64,000 nucleotides of DNA from NCBI GenBank assembly GCA_012976225.1, contig JAAVVG010000029.1:1-64000 (forward strand), read 5' to 3'. The notes beneath the pieces are model-generated. The model saw only the letters and a program-made list of their open reading frames with translations, was not told where the DNA came from and did not search any database. The DNA comes from Golubevia sp. BC0850 (lineage: Eukaryota; Basidiomycota; Exobasidiomycetes; Golubeviales; Golubeviaceae). This document shows positions 11,980 to 24,137 of the stretch, piece after piece (position 1 is the stretch's first letter; each line of letters starts with the position of its first letter). The translations under genes and the position numbers were made by a program.

Positions 11980-13734
11980 GCTGGCTGTAACTTGTGAGAG
12001 GAGTTCGGTTGAGGCTAGAAGAGTGAAGTAGGTAGTTGAAGGAAAGAGAAATGAAAAAGAAAAAGAATAGGGGAATAGGAGAAGAGAAGAGAAGGGAAAG
12101 TTTGAGGAAAGGACAGAACTTTAGAAATTCATGCGACCTTTTATCCCTGCCAAAAGCTCGAGCCTTCAAGCCTCGGACCTCCTACGTCCTTCGCCGTTTG
12201 CTTTTATTCTCTGACGACGACTCTCCCAGTCTCTTAGAAATGAATTAATGAAGTCTGGAACAAGGTTGGGCAAATTCTTTCGGATTCTCTGCTCTTGTTG
12301 GGAGCTGCGAGAGCTGTGTGTGAGCCACGAAGCAGGTGGAAAGAACATTTCTCTTTTCTTCCGTCTCCCATCCCCACTCCCTCCGAAGAATTGTCCGACG
12401 TTGATAAAGCCCAACCATTCATAGGATTCATTTCGAAGAAGAAAAACTATGTATGTAACCAGATTTCGAGGGTTGACACGTTCTTTTTGCCACAGCTAAT
12501 CTCCATCACTCTTTCTGACCTCTCAGTCAAATTTAGAAGAAGCATGGTCGCCAGACCAGTCACCAGCCCACTCTACCAGATGGAGATAATGATCCTTTGG
12601 ATTTTGGCTTTGAGTTGGACAAGCTATGTATGTAAAAGAGAGTGAGTCTTAGAAGAAATTTTGAAGACTTCATTTGGTCATGCAACCTTATCCCTGATTC
12701 TTCCACTTTGTCTCCTTCCAAAGTATGCTCCCACCTTCGAAGAAGTCCCAAAGTTGATCAAATCCAGCTTGTTCAGGCTTCTGTTCGGACGAAAATTAAA
12801 TTCGAAGGGTTCTTCGGGGATCAGCGAAGAGAGTGCTTTGAGCAGTACCACTCTTGACTATCTTTCTGGAGACATTCCGACTTTCCTTCCCCCAGAATTG
12901 TGACCTCTTAATTTCTCGACCACTTCAATTTCATGATCTGTACTTGAGATGTCTATAGTCTTTCCAGCTCTCTGAATCAGTCAGAGACAAGCTTTCTGGT
13001 CTTAGGTCTAGAGGGGAGGTCACAGCGAAAACGCTGTCGCTATTCTGAATTTACCTATCTCTTTTCCTTCTCCATCCTTTTCAGATTCTGGCTTTCCCTA
13101 CTAGTTCACGTCTCTAAGAGATTGGATCTCAGAACTCATCTCAATCTCGTTTGGTGACCCTTCATTAAGTCATTCTTAAGGTGGTTTTCGCAACTTTGTG
13201 AGTTTTGTGATGACCATCCTCTTCTCTTTTTCTGAACTGTCCCCTCTCATGAACTTCCTGTTTCAAATCTCTGTTTTTCGGGCTATCCATCATGGATGTA
13301 CCCCAACGCCCCAACCTCTTGGCCAAATACGTCCAGAACTTCTTGTCGAAGCACCATGATTCTAACTCCTGGAACTTTCCCAGTTCTCTCGACTGACCTT
13401 CGATCAGACGATGCTTTCTCTCTCTAATACCCCGACTTCTTTAGAACAAGATCTATTCTTCTTCTCTGCGTACTGAACACTGCCTCTAGTAGCAAAATCC
13501 ATCAGAATAACAACAAGCAAAGTCAAGTCCTTTATTCATTTATTCAAAACGCTCTACATGCACACAGCGAAATAGTTCAGAATAGCTCAAATGAAAAAGA
13601 GATGGGGGATAAGAAGAGAAGGTTCTACAAGAAACGAAGAAAAGGAAAAGCGAGCAACGAAAAGAGAGACCTTGATTAAAAGCAAAAGAAAGATGAGAGG
13701 ACGAGATTGAAGAACTTCTTAAACCCTGAATGTT
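11980..13734. other. intergenic, 1.75 kb, no supported gene
   Basis: The first ~150 bases are the purine-rich (on +) leader of glucanase A. Beyond that, several short frames occur around 12295-12900 but none has a domain or convincing splice partners. A small perfect hairpin (acagcg-aaaa-cgctgt) sits at 13022-13037. The final ~200 bases are the probable 3' UTR of cytochrome b5. Confidence 0.4.
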
Positions 13735-15515
13735 TTACATGAAGTTGGTGTACCAGAAGTAAGCTCCTAGGAAAAGTAGAGGGATGAACATGAGGATTGG
13801 GCTGGGGTGGGCAGGGAGAAGGAAGAGAGTTGAAAGTCAGTATGATGATGGAGACCTAGTTGAATGAGTAGAAAAGCTAGAAGAGGTTCCCAATAAAATG
13901 GAGGACGAAGAAGAGTATCGTGAAGGCGAGAACTTGAAGATCGAACGCAAACCTTCCCTCTTCGAGATCACCCCACCTTTCGCACCACTCTCCTTAAAGC
14001 CAATCCAGCTAGACCCATTCTTCTCATATCATCAAAGATCGAAGGTGTCCAAAAGTGACAATTCTTTCCCTTTCTATTTATCTTCGCTTCCCCCTATTTT
14101 TCATCTCCTGAAACTTTATTCTCTTGCCGAGCGTCTCGCCGAATTTTGCCTTCTCCATCTAATCTTGAAATACTTCAAACTGTCTCTAACTTCGAGAAAT
14201 CTCTAGCAAAGACCAAAACCTCAGAAACCATTGCTTTTTCTCGAGATCTATGAAACCGCCTCCACCTGTTAGTCTTTGAATAGCAACACTCACTTTGAGC
14301 TCTCTTGAACATTCTGAGCCTGAGCAGCTGATTTTGGCTTGGAAGCGGAGGCGGCCTAAAAAAATAACAGAAAATGTTCCAAAGTGAGGAGAGTAGAGAA
14401 CGAGGAGGAAGGGGGAAAGAAGAATCAGCAAGATGACGAGAAGATCCGGAAATGATGGAAGGTAGGAAGGTTTCTGAGAATCTCTGGCTGTCTAGAAGAC
14501 GATTGTGGCTGGAATTTAAGCCAAAAGCGATTAGAATGAAAGTTCGTTGCTTAAAGTGGGAGTTGAGAATTGATTCTGTCCTTTCGGTTTGAGGAATGGG
14601 AGAGAGAATCGAGAGAAACATCTGATCTCGTCCCGGACTACCATGAAATGAGTTGAAGGTTCCACTTCACTTGATACAAGATTGATGAAAGCTAGGCATC
14701 ACCGGCATAGCTATTGCGAACTGCCCCTAGTAAATCCAACATCAAAAGTGGGAAAGAGAGCTGCGCCTTTTGAAAGGATCCTAACTCTCACGACATCTCC
14801 TATTCATCTTCTGTCCCCTTTCCTTTCTCGTCACGAGTATTTAATTGAGAAGCAAGTCTACGCTTTTCACTTTGCCCCTCTTTCAATCCTTTCTTCCCCG
14901 AAGAGCTCAGTCTTCCCTTCCACTTCCACTTTCACACCCAAACGCTATCGAATCCACTTCCTTCAGAATACTCACACCTCCCTCAATTGAGCCGACCAAC
15001 ATTTTTGGTAACAAAGCTCTAGCGTCATCAGAGTGTCCTACATCTTCAAAAGCCTCTGTTGCATCCTTTCCACCTTCGGAAAGTAGGACTTCATCTCCTC
15101 CTGGGTGCTGTCAGATTGGGAAGGCCGAATGAGTTGAGACGGTCCGGTTTTGATAGAGAGATGATAAATTGAGACATAGTGGATTGCGAAAGAAAGAAAG
15201 AGAGTGATGGAGGGAAAAGGAGAAAGGAGATGAGCATTCCGAGTGAAACGAGATAAGAAGAAAGTGGGATAGGAACTGACCTCATCCATGAACTTGGAAA
15301 CGTCGTAGACTGAGACCAGCAAGGAAGAAGGGAAATTGAAATTGTCAGTTTCTTGAGTCGGATGATCATCTGAGGAAGAGGTTTAATGGCAATGGGTTTA
15401 GAATAGCGAGCTGGACTTTGTTAGACTTACCTTTTCCATCTACCAACAACCAAAGATCGTCGTGTGATTTGTGCTCATCTAATTGAGCCATGGTGATTTG
15501 CTTGGATTCAGACAT
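13735..15515 (-). CDS. CYB5: cytochrome b5, 124 aa
   Basis: Five minus-strand exons: 15515-15431, 15309-15281, 15107-14976, 14355-14294, 13801-13735, totalling 375 coding bases. The protein has the complete cytochrome b5 fold: [17 protein letters not shown], the first heme ligand His39 in DEHPGG, and the second, His63, in DVGHSDDA. An Ala/Ser/Lys-rich linker is followed by a C-terminal membrane anchor at about 103-124 ([16 protein letters not shown]...). This is a tail-anchored ER electron carrier that feeds fatty-acid desaturases, sterol enzymes and P450s. Two large introns of 620 and 492 bases make the gene nearly five times its coding length; the linker and the anchor each sit on their own exon. 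For exon 3 I used the GTGAGT donor at 14975, which keeps the frame. Confidence 0.93.
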
Positions 15516-16044
15516 CTTGGAAGATTAAATCGATGAGTTAAGTGAAGATGGAAAGTGGGAATGTGTGGGGAGGAAGGGTAAGGAAGAAGTTCGAAGTTTT
15601 GAAAGTGGAACAGATCTCGGTTTACGAATTGGGAACCTCTCATTGGCTCCACATCGTTTCATTCTTTGTCGATTCGTTTCTTTGGAAGAGAGAAAGAGCT
15701 ATCAAGAAATAATTAGTTGTCATGAGATCATGAGAAAGAGAGTGGCAGGAACCCAGCAGTACTGCTCTCCTGGCTGGCTGACTCCTCCCTCTCTGTCCCG
15801 CTATCCCCACCCCACCCCGTTCTGTAAGATTCTCTCTAGATACGATCCAACTCTCTTCTATTTCTAGCCTGCTGTATCTGAGCCCCGATGCTGGGCATTG
15901 ACTGCGTTGAGAAGATCTGGCTCTCCCTCTCCTCCTATCTTCTCGACCCACACTCCCATCAATCTTCCGATAATCACTCCTTCTGACCTTCATCTTGTAG
16001 AACATCGAAGCTTGTGAATCCATCAACTCGGCTAATGAACTTCA
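15516..16044. other. divergent promoter region
   Basis: About 530 bases between the start codons of cytochrome b5 (-) and the UVRAG-like gene (+). It must contain the promoters of both. I see no further gene and no clear named element. Confidence 0.5.
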
Positions 16045-19000
16045 ATGCAGTCAAATCCCACCCTCAACCTGGAATCTGAATCACTCGAACCGACAATCTT
16101 TGAGCAAGTGAGTCCGGTAACTACCTCCATCAGTTTCCCTCTTCTGAACATCTAATCCTCTGACCTTTCTACCATTCGCAGCGTCGATTATCACATCTTT
16201 CCTCCATTCTAGTCCGGAATCTGACTTTAAATCCAATTCGAGATCGAGCTTTAAGATCCTTAGCTTTAACATCAAGTACTTTCCTATCTTCTTCAACTTC
16301 ACAAGAATCTCAAGCAGCTTTATCTTTCCCACCAGGTGCAAATGCAGCTGATGATACTGATTTAGCTTTGGCAGAACGTCAGAGACAGAGGGAAAGAGAA
16401 AGAGATGGTGGTAGGAATTCAATCCTTAGAAGGAATAGTAGAGATAACAATACTATCTCACGGAGAAGAAATTCTTTGAATGGAGATGAGCTTTGGAATG
16501 GAAATTCAAGTATCAAGAGTGGGAGAGTTGGTAATGGGAGGAAAGAAAGAGGAGGAAATATGGTGAGAACTTTAAGTGGGAATGCTGGTTCAGGAGATGG
16601 TGAGGGTACTTCTTTAAGACCTGCTATTAGAAGAGCTGCAAGTTCTGCAATTCAAGGTGAAAAGAATGAAGATACTTCAGTAGAATTGGGTGGGAGTTTA
16701 GGGATTGGAACTTTTAATCCTACTTCTTCAATCATGCCTTCACGACCTAGAACTACTTCCACAACTTCTTGGGCTTCTGGTAAATCTGGGAAATCAAGTT
16801 TGTCAGTTAGATTTGATGCTTCCAGTTCTAGTAATTCAACGACTCATGTTGGTGGTAGAGGAGGTGCATATGGAACTTCAACTTGGACTGCTAAAGCTTT
16901 AAAAGATGTTATGGGAGAGAGACTTTGTGAGAGTTATGTTTCTTTGAGTTTACCTTCCAGCTCAGCTTTAGATAAAGAAGGAGATCTTAAATCGGAACCG
17001 AAATCCGAATCAAAGGAGAGAACCTTTTTCAAGACCAAACCTTCTTCACCAAGTATTCATGCAGCCTGGGGATTAACTCCTCCGATAGATCCAGAGAGGG
17101 ATTTCATAAATCTTGAGGAGGGTTCGGAAGTTGGCTTTCAATCTAGAGTGGTGGTTAGACTGTTTGGGAGAAGTGAAGGCAAAGGAAAGGGAAAAGGAAA
17201 AGAGAATGGAAACGGAAAAGGGAAAGGAAAACAAATCGATAGAAGTGAATGGCAAATGCTTTTTGAGAGAGAGGTGGGACTGAATGAGCTTGAGAGGATT
17301 GGAAACAATGTGAGTCAATAAGATAGAATAGGTTGTTGCTACTGGCATTTTGGGAGGTCTTTCAAAGCTGATCCTATCCTTCATCTTTCATCTTCCAGCT
17401 CGCCGATTCTCAAATCCCATTACCTTCAAATTCAGTTCTCATAGGTTTAACGACAACACTACCTCAATTTTCAGACAATGACCTCAATTTAAACTCAGTT
17501 CTTCAAGATCCACCATCTTCCTCAGCTTTGAAACGAGCTCAAACTGCTTCTCATGTTTCTTATTATTTAGTTCGACCTCCTTCGATTTCGTCTGATGAAA
17601 CTTCTAACAGCTCCGCTATTACAGGTTCTAAACTAAAATCAAATCCAAACGATCTTCTAAGCGATTCGGAAAGAGAGGATTATACTTCTGATCCTGAATT
17701 CACAATTAAAGGTTTAGGTGGTGGAACTGGAAATGGAACTGAAAGAAGAACATCGAATTCTGTTTTGGATAGAAGGAAAAGAATTGCCAATGCTAGGAAT
17801 GAACATAGGGCGGTCATGGAAAGGAGTTTGAGGGAAACTAGGATGATGAAAAGTTACGATGTTGAGGAGTTGAAGAGGTGAGTGTTGAGAACCTTTCGAG
17901 TCAGGCCACTTAGCATCTTGACCTGATTCACCCCTTGATTCTGATCTTGACAACTTTCTCTCAGTCTAATCGAGGTTCAGAATTCTTTACGGTCGCAAGC
18001 CAAGGAAGATAGCGATCTACGGAAGAGCTTAGACGAAGAATTACGACGTCCAGATTGTCCTTTCGTGTTGAAGTTACATCACGGAGAGCAATCAGATCGA
18101 TTGAAGAGGTTGAATGCTGAAGTCAAGTCAGAGTTGTCGGATGTCGAGAGGCGGAAAGAGTCTTTGTCCTCCAGACGAGAAGCTCTAGCGAAACGGAAGG
18201 AGAGGCTAGAAGCTGCCAGATCTCTTCTTCAGAAAGATGAACAGGACATGGATCATCAGAGAGAGGTTATCCAAGAACTTCAAACTCAACAATCTGATCT
18301 TTCTTTCTCTTTATACAGTCGAAGAGTCTCTCTACTTCGATCTTTAGAAGTAATCTTCCCAATAGAATTGATAGATGCCTCAACTTTACTTTTCACAATC
18401 AATGGTATCGCTTTACCAAATGCACTTTCAGATGATCATAATCCAAAAATCCCCTCCAACTCCTCAACCAGATCTTTAGAAAAAGAAGCTCTTTCAAATT
18501 CCAATTCTAAATTCAACAAAATCGATGAAGAAACCATTTCAAGTGCCTTAGGTTTAGTAGCTCAATTAGTAGTTTTACTTTCAACCTATTTATCAACTCC
18601 AATTCATTATCCAATTGCAACTGCTGGAAGTAGAGCTGTCATATTAGATGGAATTTCAGTCATGAATGGAAATCGAACTTTCCCTCTTTTTTCTAAAGGA
18701 GTTGAAAGTTATAGATTCGAATATGCTGTCTTTCTTTTGAACAAAAATGTTGAACAACTTATGAATTGTTATCAAATTGGTATGTTAGATTTAAAACATA
18801 CTTTACCAAATTTGAAAAATTTGATTCTTACTTTGACTGCAAAGGAATCTAATCCTAATAGTCATCGAAGTAGGAAAAAACTCGTTGGGAAGAAAGAAAT
18901 CTCATTGAGATCTGGAGTTGATCAAATTGGTTTGGGTAAAGGTTTGCCTACTGAAATTAATGGGTCTAGTGTTGATAAGATTAATGGTACTGTAAGTGGA

Positions 19001-19171
19001 AATGGATCTGCAATCTCGAATTCCGTTTCTGGAAGTAAAACTGTCGGATCTGGTTGGGGATCTTCTTTGTTTAGTGGTTGGAGAACTGGATCGACTATTT
19101 CAAAGATCAATGAAGATAAGAGAGAGGAGAATCAGAATGAAGTGGTACCGACTGTTAGGAGGTTAGGTTGA
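16045..19171 (+). CDS. UVRAG: UVRAG/Vps38-like subunit of PI3-kinase complex II, 958 aa
   Basis: Four exons: 16045-16107, 16182-17309, 17399-17877, 17965-19171. The order of landmarks matches UVRAG. It starts with RRLSHLSSILVRNL, the counterpart of the UVRAG RLRHL... opening. A split C2 domain follows (SIHAAWGLTPP, RVVVRLFGRSE, EWQMLFEREVGLNEL, then SVLIGLTTTLPQF). After that come a coiled coil (about 660-760) and a C-terminal Atg14/UVRAG-type membrane domain with AVFLLNKNVEQLM and DLKHTLPNLKNL. The family partners Vps34, Vps15 and Vps30/Beclin to make PI3P for endosomal sorting and autophagosome maturation. Two insertions stand out: a Ser/Asn-rich segment of about 250 residues before the C2 core, and a Gly-Lys repeat (about residues 354-372) inside the C2 region. 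Atg14 is the alternative, but the opening motif and C2 favour UVRAG. Confidence 0.82.
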
Positions 19172-20293
19172 GTCTCTTCTTTGCTTTTCTTGTTTATACC
19201 CACATATCAAAGCTCTTCAGTCTCTTACTTCCCTTTCACAGTTTCAAAATATTCAATCTGCTATTCATACCTTTCTAAGTGAGATGGATCAGAAGTCCAC
19301 CCCCCCCCCTCTTTCCGCCCCATCAGGCCTCAGGTGTCGCGTAAATGCAGCCCAAAATTGTATTGACCTTCTTACCGAAGGTTCCATTTGTCCTTCTCCT
19401 TTACTCCCATAGCATCCGCGAAGGAAGCACTCAACGGAGGACAAATCTTAGAGAGCATCAAGGTAGGGCCTGAGGATTGAAAGAAGGGAAGTTGAAACAT
19501 TGATTGGGAAGAAGAAACAACTATGACGCTACATGTCCGGAATGAAGAAAGTCATCAAAGAGAGAGAGAGAGGCAGAAATCTAAGTCGACGCTGATTCGT
19601 TGTATCAAAGAACGCGACGGAGACCAAAGCTGAAAGAGGAGTTTGAATAAGAGAATCAAGAGAAATGAGATTGTAGATCTGATTTTCCGGTACCAGAGAG
19701 AAATGAGGGGGCAGGAGGGATAGAGAGTCGAACTCATAGGAAATGAGGATGGCTGATGATTGAATGATTTGATTTAACGATGAGTTGAGTGCAGGTGTTG
19801 AGAAATGATGAATGTTGCTGATATTTTGAAAGGTGACACTGTGATTGAAGATTGCTTGTAAAGAACGTGTTTGTCATTGTGGATGAAGGAAGTCGAAGAA
19901 TGGGGAGAAATCGAATGGATCTCTCATAATTTGGAAGTTGAAAGATTCGAAAGTTTGATTTCTCATCGATTTCTATTTTTTGGGTCTGAATTTTTCGTGT
20001 TGAGGTTTAAAGGATTCTATATCTTTTGAGCAGGAGATCAAGACTCTGCTGTAGTTGTATAATGGTTTGAAGTTTGAACTTCATTATGTATCTTTCCAAC
20101 TCATCTTTCTTTCCAAAACTTTCGGTTCTTCATTTTCTTCCCGTGCTTTCGTTCTAGCCTTTCCACCTCTCTCTCTTATCTTCAGCCGCCGCAGAATCTC
20201 ATTCCATCTCTCAGATCAAACGCTTCCTTTGTCTGAAATCAACATCATTTCTCAACAAGGTCGAACTCTAGAAATACAGACTTGACTTTTAGC
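19172..20293. other. intergenic between convergent genes
   Basis: About 1.1 kb between the stop codons of the UVRAG-like gene and the cyclophilin. It has a C-run near 19302-19311 and a short GA run near 19557-19571. No frame with a recognisable domain or spliceable partner was found. Confidence 0.45.
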
Positions 20294-21464
20294 TCATTCT
20301 CTCTCCTTCTTAGCAATCGGATTCGCATGAACCACCACTCCCTGAATCATTATCTCATTTCCTTTCGTAGGTCGATTTTTCGCATCCACAGGAATCTTTT
20401 CCATAAAATCCAAAGTTTCAGAGCCAGATATCACTTTCCCTAGGATGGTGTATTTGGAATCTAGGTGGGGGAGTTTGGTGTAGGTGATGAAGAACTAGAG
20501 GGAGGCAGAAGAAGAAAGGAGTGAAGAGAGGTTAGAGAAGGGAGAGAAAATTGCAAGAGACAGAAGAAGAACGAAAGGGAAGCAATCGAAGTTGGAGACA
20601 CGAAGCAGGAGGGGGGAGGGGGCAAGAACGATGAAAAGACTCACTTGTGATTTATTAGTGTTAGGTCCGCTATTTGCCATTGCTACGATCCCTCGCGAAT
20701 TGAACTGAAGGGTATGAAGAGGAAAAGCAGGGGTGGAGGAGAAATTGGAGTGAAGAGGAGTGATGGTTGGCTTTTTCGACTTCTTGACCGCTGAAAAGGA
20801 GAATAGCGTCACTCCAACTAAGTCTTCAAAGCAATCATTCGTTGTTTACACTATTGAGGAGCTTTCAGAGAAGCCGATAGAGGAATCAAAAAGGGGAAGT
20901 TGATAGAGAAGCTTGGGTTACTTCAGAGTGCAACTCTGTCTTGGGACGTTGAAGCTTCCTAACTCCCCTTCCAATCACCTAGTATTTTCGTACTTCTCAA
21001 TATTTGGTGCTCCCTTCATCTACACCTCCATCGACAGCCGCCTACTCTCCTTCTCGCTCGAGCTTCAGACCTTCTTAACCCTGAGTCTAACCTCTTTGCC
21101 TGTGCTTCTCTTTCTCTTCAAGCTCCTTCCATCCCTCATACTCACCTTCAAAGTACTCCTGATTTCATCATCAAATTCCTTTCCCCATATGCTCTGACCT
21201 CCCTTGCCTGTTCCAGTTGGATCACCCGTCTGAATCATGAAACCTTTGATATTTCGATGAAAGAGGCAATCCTGATATTTGCCTGACGCACATAAAGCTA
21301 GGAAGTTATGAGCCGCTTGAGGAACTGTTTCACAGAAGATTTCTAGCTGGAGAAGAGTGGAAGGAGAAGCAGAATAGAGATAAGAAGATCGAGAGAGAAG
21401 AGAGAGAGGTAGAGGTGAGACTCACCTTTAAATCGCCTAGACTCGTCTGGAGAGTTACTGACAT
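20294..21464 (-). CDS. PPIL3: PPIL3-type peptidyl-prolyl cis-trans isomerase, 166 aa
   Basis: Four minus-strand exons: 21464-21426, 21346-21146, 20704-20645, 20494-20294, all with GTGAGT donors; 167 codons in total. A single-domain cyclophilin: [13 protein letters not shown] start, the catalytic Arg in [19 protein letters not shown], the substrate pocket in [20 protein letters not shown], and [15 protein letters not shown], where the cyclosporin-contact Trp of cyclophilin A is replaced by His as in the PPIL3/CypJ group. PPIL3 members are small nuclear cyclophilins found with the spliceosome. There is no signal peptide. The length is close to the usual ~160 residues, with a slightly basic tail. 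The first intron is short; the others are 441 and 150 bases. Confidence 0.92.
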
Positions 21465-21613
21465 TTGATATTGAATTGACCAGAAATGAGTATTGCTATC
21501 AATGAATTAGTTTGAATTGTGATGAATTGATGTGAGTCGAAGAGGTTGCGCTGCTATAATCTTCCTCTCGCTCTATCCATCCCATCCCATCTCGCAATCT
21601 CAATTTCAACAAG

Positions 21614-22636
21614 ATGAGCTCTGGAAGTGAGTACCAGGTTCAAAACGTTCAAATAATTCAACCTCAATGGAGCCTCTACATCGCAACATCGACCGGACTC
21701 TTGACGTGTTTCCATCGCAGCAAGCTGTAGCTAACTCTACCTCCATCTCTCTTACTTCTACTTCTATTTGCAACCCTTTCAGTCCCATACAGACAGTAGG
21801 TATCATATTCTTATTCTGATCATTCCAATAGAGTGAGATCTCTTACACAGGACCCCTTCTTTCCTCTCACAGAGATCTACCACCTCAAGGAGGATATGCT
21901 CCCATCCGTTACAAAAGGAATCTACCTTCAAGAGGTCCAGGTGGCCTAGTGGTATTTGGTGGAATCATCGCTGTTTGTGGATATGGGTTCTACAAAGTTG
22001 GTCAGAGTAATTTGGAACAGAGGTTAGTAACGAGTCGAGTACCTTCACTCATTCCCGTATTGCCTTCTCCAGGAAAGAGAGGGTTGGATCGATCTGAGAT
22101 GCAAGGAGATCTCTTGTGCTATTGCCAGAGTGCTCTTTCAGCCTCTCGAAAAATTCAAAACAGAGACCACCCAAGAAGAGCAAGGTCGCTACTTGTAAGA
22201 TTAGAACCTCACACTCTCTTCCTCTTCCCCTCTAACTTCCAGGGAGCTCAAAAGGGAGAGAGCTTGGTCGCGAATTAAATTAATCCCTCTATTGATGGCT
22301 GAGTCGGATAGAGACATCTATCGTAGGGATCAAGCCAACTTGAATAGGGAGAAGTTAATCATGAAGGACGTTGAAGGTTGGGAGGTGAGTACTTCGAGGT
22401 CTGATCACATTACATGGGGAGGGGAACTGAAGAAGCTTGTCGAAATTGTTTCTAATCGGTTGAAAAAGTGGAAGATTGAGGGTGAAAGGGGAAGGTTTCA
22501 ACCCGCGAGGTTGAGCCAAAAGTGAAGTTCGATAATGACCTCCCTTCTCCTCCCTTCCTTTCAATTTCAATCACAGGCCGGGAAATCAGTTTACAACACT
22601 AAGCGCTATACTCCTAACAGCTTCGTCGTTTTATAG
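21614..22636 (+). CDS. NDUFA13: NADH:ubiquinone oxidoreductase subunit GRIM-19/NDUFA13, 125 aa
   Basis: Five exons: 21614-21626, 21783-21795, 21873-22022, 22243-22384, 22577-22636. The first two coding exons are only 13 bases each, yet the phases (1, 2, 2, 0) join cleanly to give IPYRQDLPPQGGYAPI, the family hallmark (compare PPPGGYxPxxYKRNLP). One transmembrane helix follows (about 37-54, GLVVFGGIIAVCGYGFY), then the conserved amphipathic helix with IPLLMAESDRDIYRRD, EKLIMKDVEGWE and a SVYNTKRYTP tail. This accessory subunit of mitochondrial complex I sits in the inner membrane at the matrix arm junction; in animals it is also called GRIM-19. It shares a ~150-base divergent promoter with the PPIL3 gene. 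Confidence 0.9.
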
Positions 22637-24137
22637 AGAAGAGATGAACTCTCTCTGTTTTATGGGAATTAGCTTGTCCTTCATGAGTACCTGCCAATTT
22701 CAAATCGATCTTTTTAGGTTCCTCTTGCTCTCTTCTATGCCTGTTCTTGAATCTTCTTTGAAAGATTCGAGATACATGAGTGTGAGTTCGAGAATCCTCC
22801 CAGGTACGTTCTGGTTCTTGTTTCTGTTTTCGAACGTCATCAGGCAGAAAGCTGCAAGGGAAAGGATCTTTCCTTGAAAAGCTGATTGGTTTCTAGCGAG
22901 GCTAGAGCTCTACTTTGCTCGCTGGCACTCATCAAGAGAAGAATTCAAGGATCAAGTGAAACTTTCTCTCTCGAATCCAGAAACTTTCTCAGTCCTCAAG
23001 CTCGGAAGTTTGAGGATTCGCTTCTAGTTCTTGGGTTGAGTTTCTCGTTGAGGAAAAGAAGCTCGTGATGGATTGTGTTGGGAAAGTTGGTGTCAAAGAG
23101 AAGGAAACGAACCCAAAAACATCTCACAGCCTCCGAACTAATCAGACCATCTTAACTTCAAATCTCCAAGCTCTTCAATCTTTGTCCTCTAGAAGTTTCA
23201 ACCTCCAACTCTTCATTTTGTTCCTCTTTTTCGTCATCTCTTATCTTCCTGGGTCTCTTTCTAGTTCTTCTGACGACCCGATCCTCCTTCGACTTCAACG
23301 GACACAACCTGCTCTTTGACTGAAATGATTCCATTTCTCTCTTGCTGCTTCAAGATCTTAGCTCTTCCAACAAAAAGTGATGTTTCTTGAGTGAGTTTTT
23401 GAGATTAATAGAGAGCCTAATAATTGAGCAACTCTGGCTTCTGGTGTGCAGAGAGATCAGAGAATTGTTCGACACTCGGTCTATCGGTCTAAGATATCTA
23501 AGACAAGACCTGGATTCGAATTTTGACGGAGTTGCTATTCTTCCTTTTCATTCTCTGCTGAACGGGCCTAGTCACCTCATCCAGTAATGCATGCCGTTGG
23601 GAATGAAGCTCTCTTCCTCAGTCGCGTCCCCTCCCTCAGTAGAACAGGGGTGAATGGGTCCGTGTTCTTCTGCGAAGAACACTCCTTTAATGAACATATG
23701 CTGGAGGAAAATAACGCCACCTTAACACTTTTTTTTTGAAGGATCACCTTCAATAGAGATGATATCTTTCACGGGTCGAAAGACTTTTAGAGGCAAAAAG
23801 GAGGTCCTTTCTTTTTCAGGAACTTCCTGAAAGTTCTTCCAAATCGGGAATCTTAAGTCTTTACAACCGAAAGGCGACTTTTAGAAGTTCCTTCAGAGAT
23901 AACAAAATTGGTTTAAAAGGGCACTTCGAAAATTCTTATTTCTCCCTTCCCCTGAATCCCTTCCCTGTCAATTTCTTCATCCTTCCCTCCCCTCTTCTGT
24001 TCTTCCTCCTCTCTCCTTTCCTCAAGTCGACCCCAAAGATATCTAGAAGAGGCTCTCATATCAACTATATAGGCAAAGTAGCTGCCAGAACAAATTCATC
24101 CGTGGATCGAAAGGAAAACAAAACGGAACGTCCAACA
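22637..24137. other. intergenic, 1.5 kb, no supported gene
   Basis: Short frames around 22880-23590 have no recognisable domain; one (23065-23319) ends in a hydrophobic stretch but has no support beyond that. From 23640 to 24100 the sequence looks like promoter and leader of the Rua1-type gene: it has T-runs, an imperfect palindrome at 23816-23830 (tcagga-act-tcctga), and a C/T-rich stretch at 23940-24030. Confidence 0.4.

Noticed and set aside
13022-13037. Perfect 6-bp hairpin acagcg-aaaa-cgctgt
   Set aside because: Too short to separate from chance in 64 kb and not placed near a gene start.
22880-23600. Cluster of short + strand frames between GRIM-19 and the Rua1-type gene
   Set aside because: No domain, no consistent splice joins and no family resemblance.
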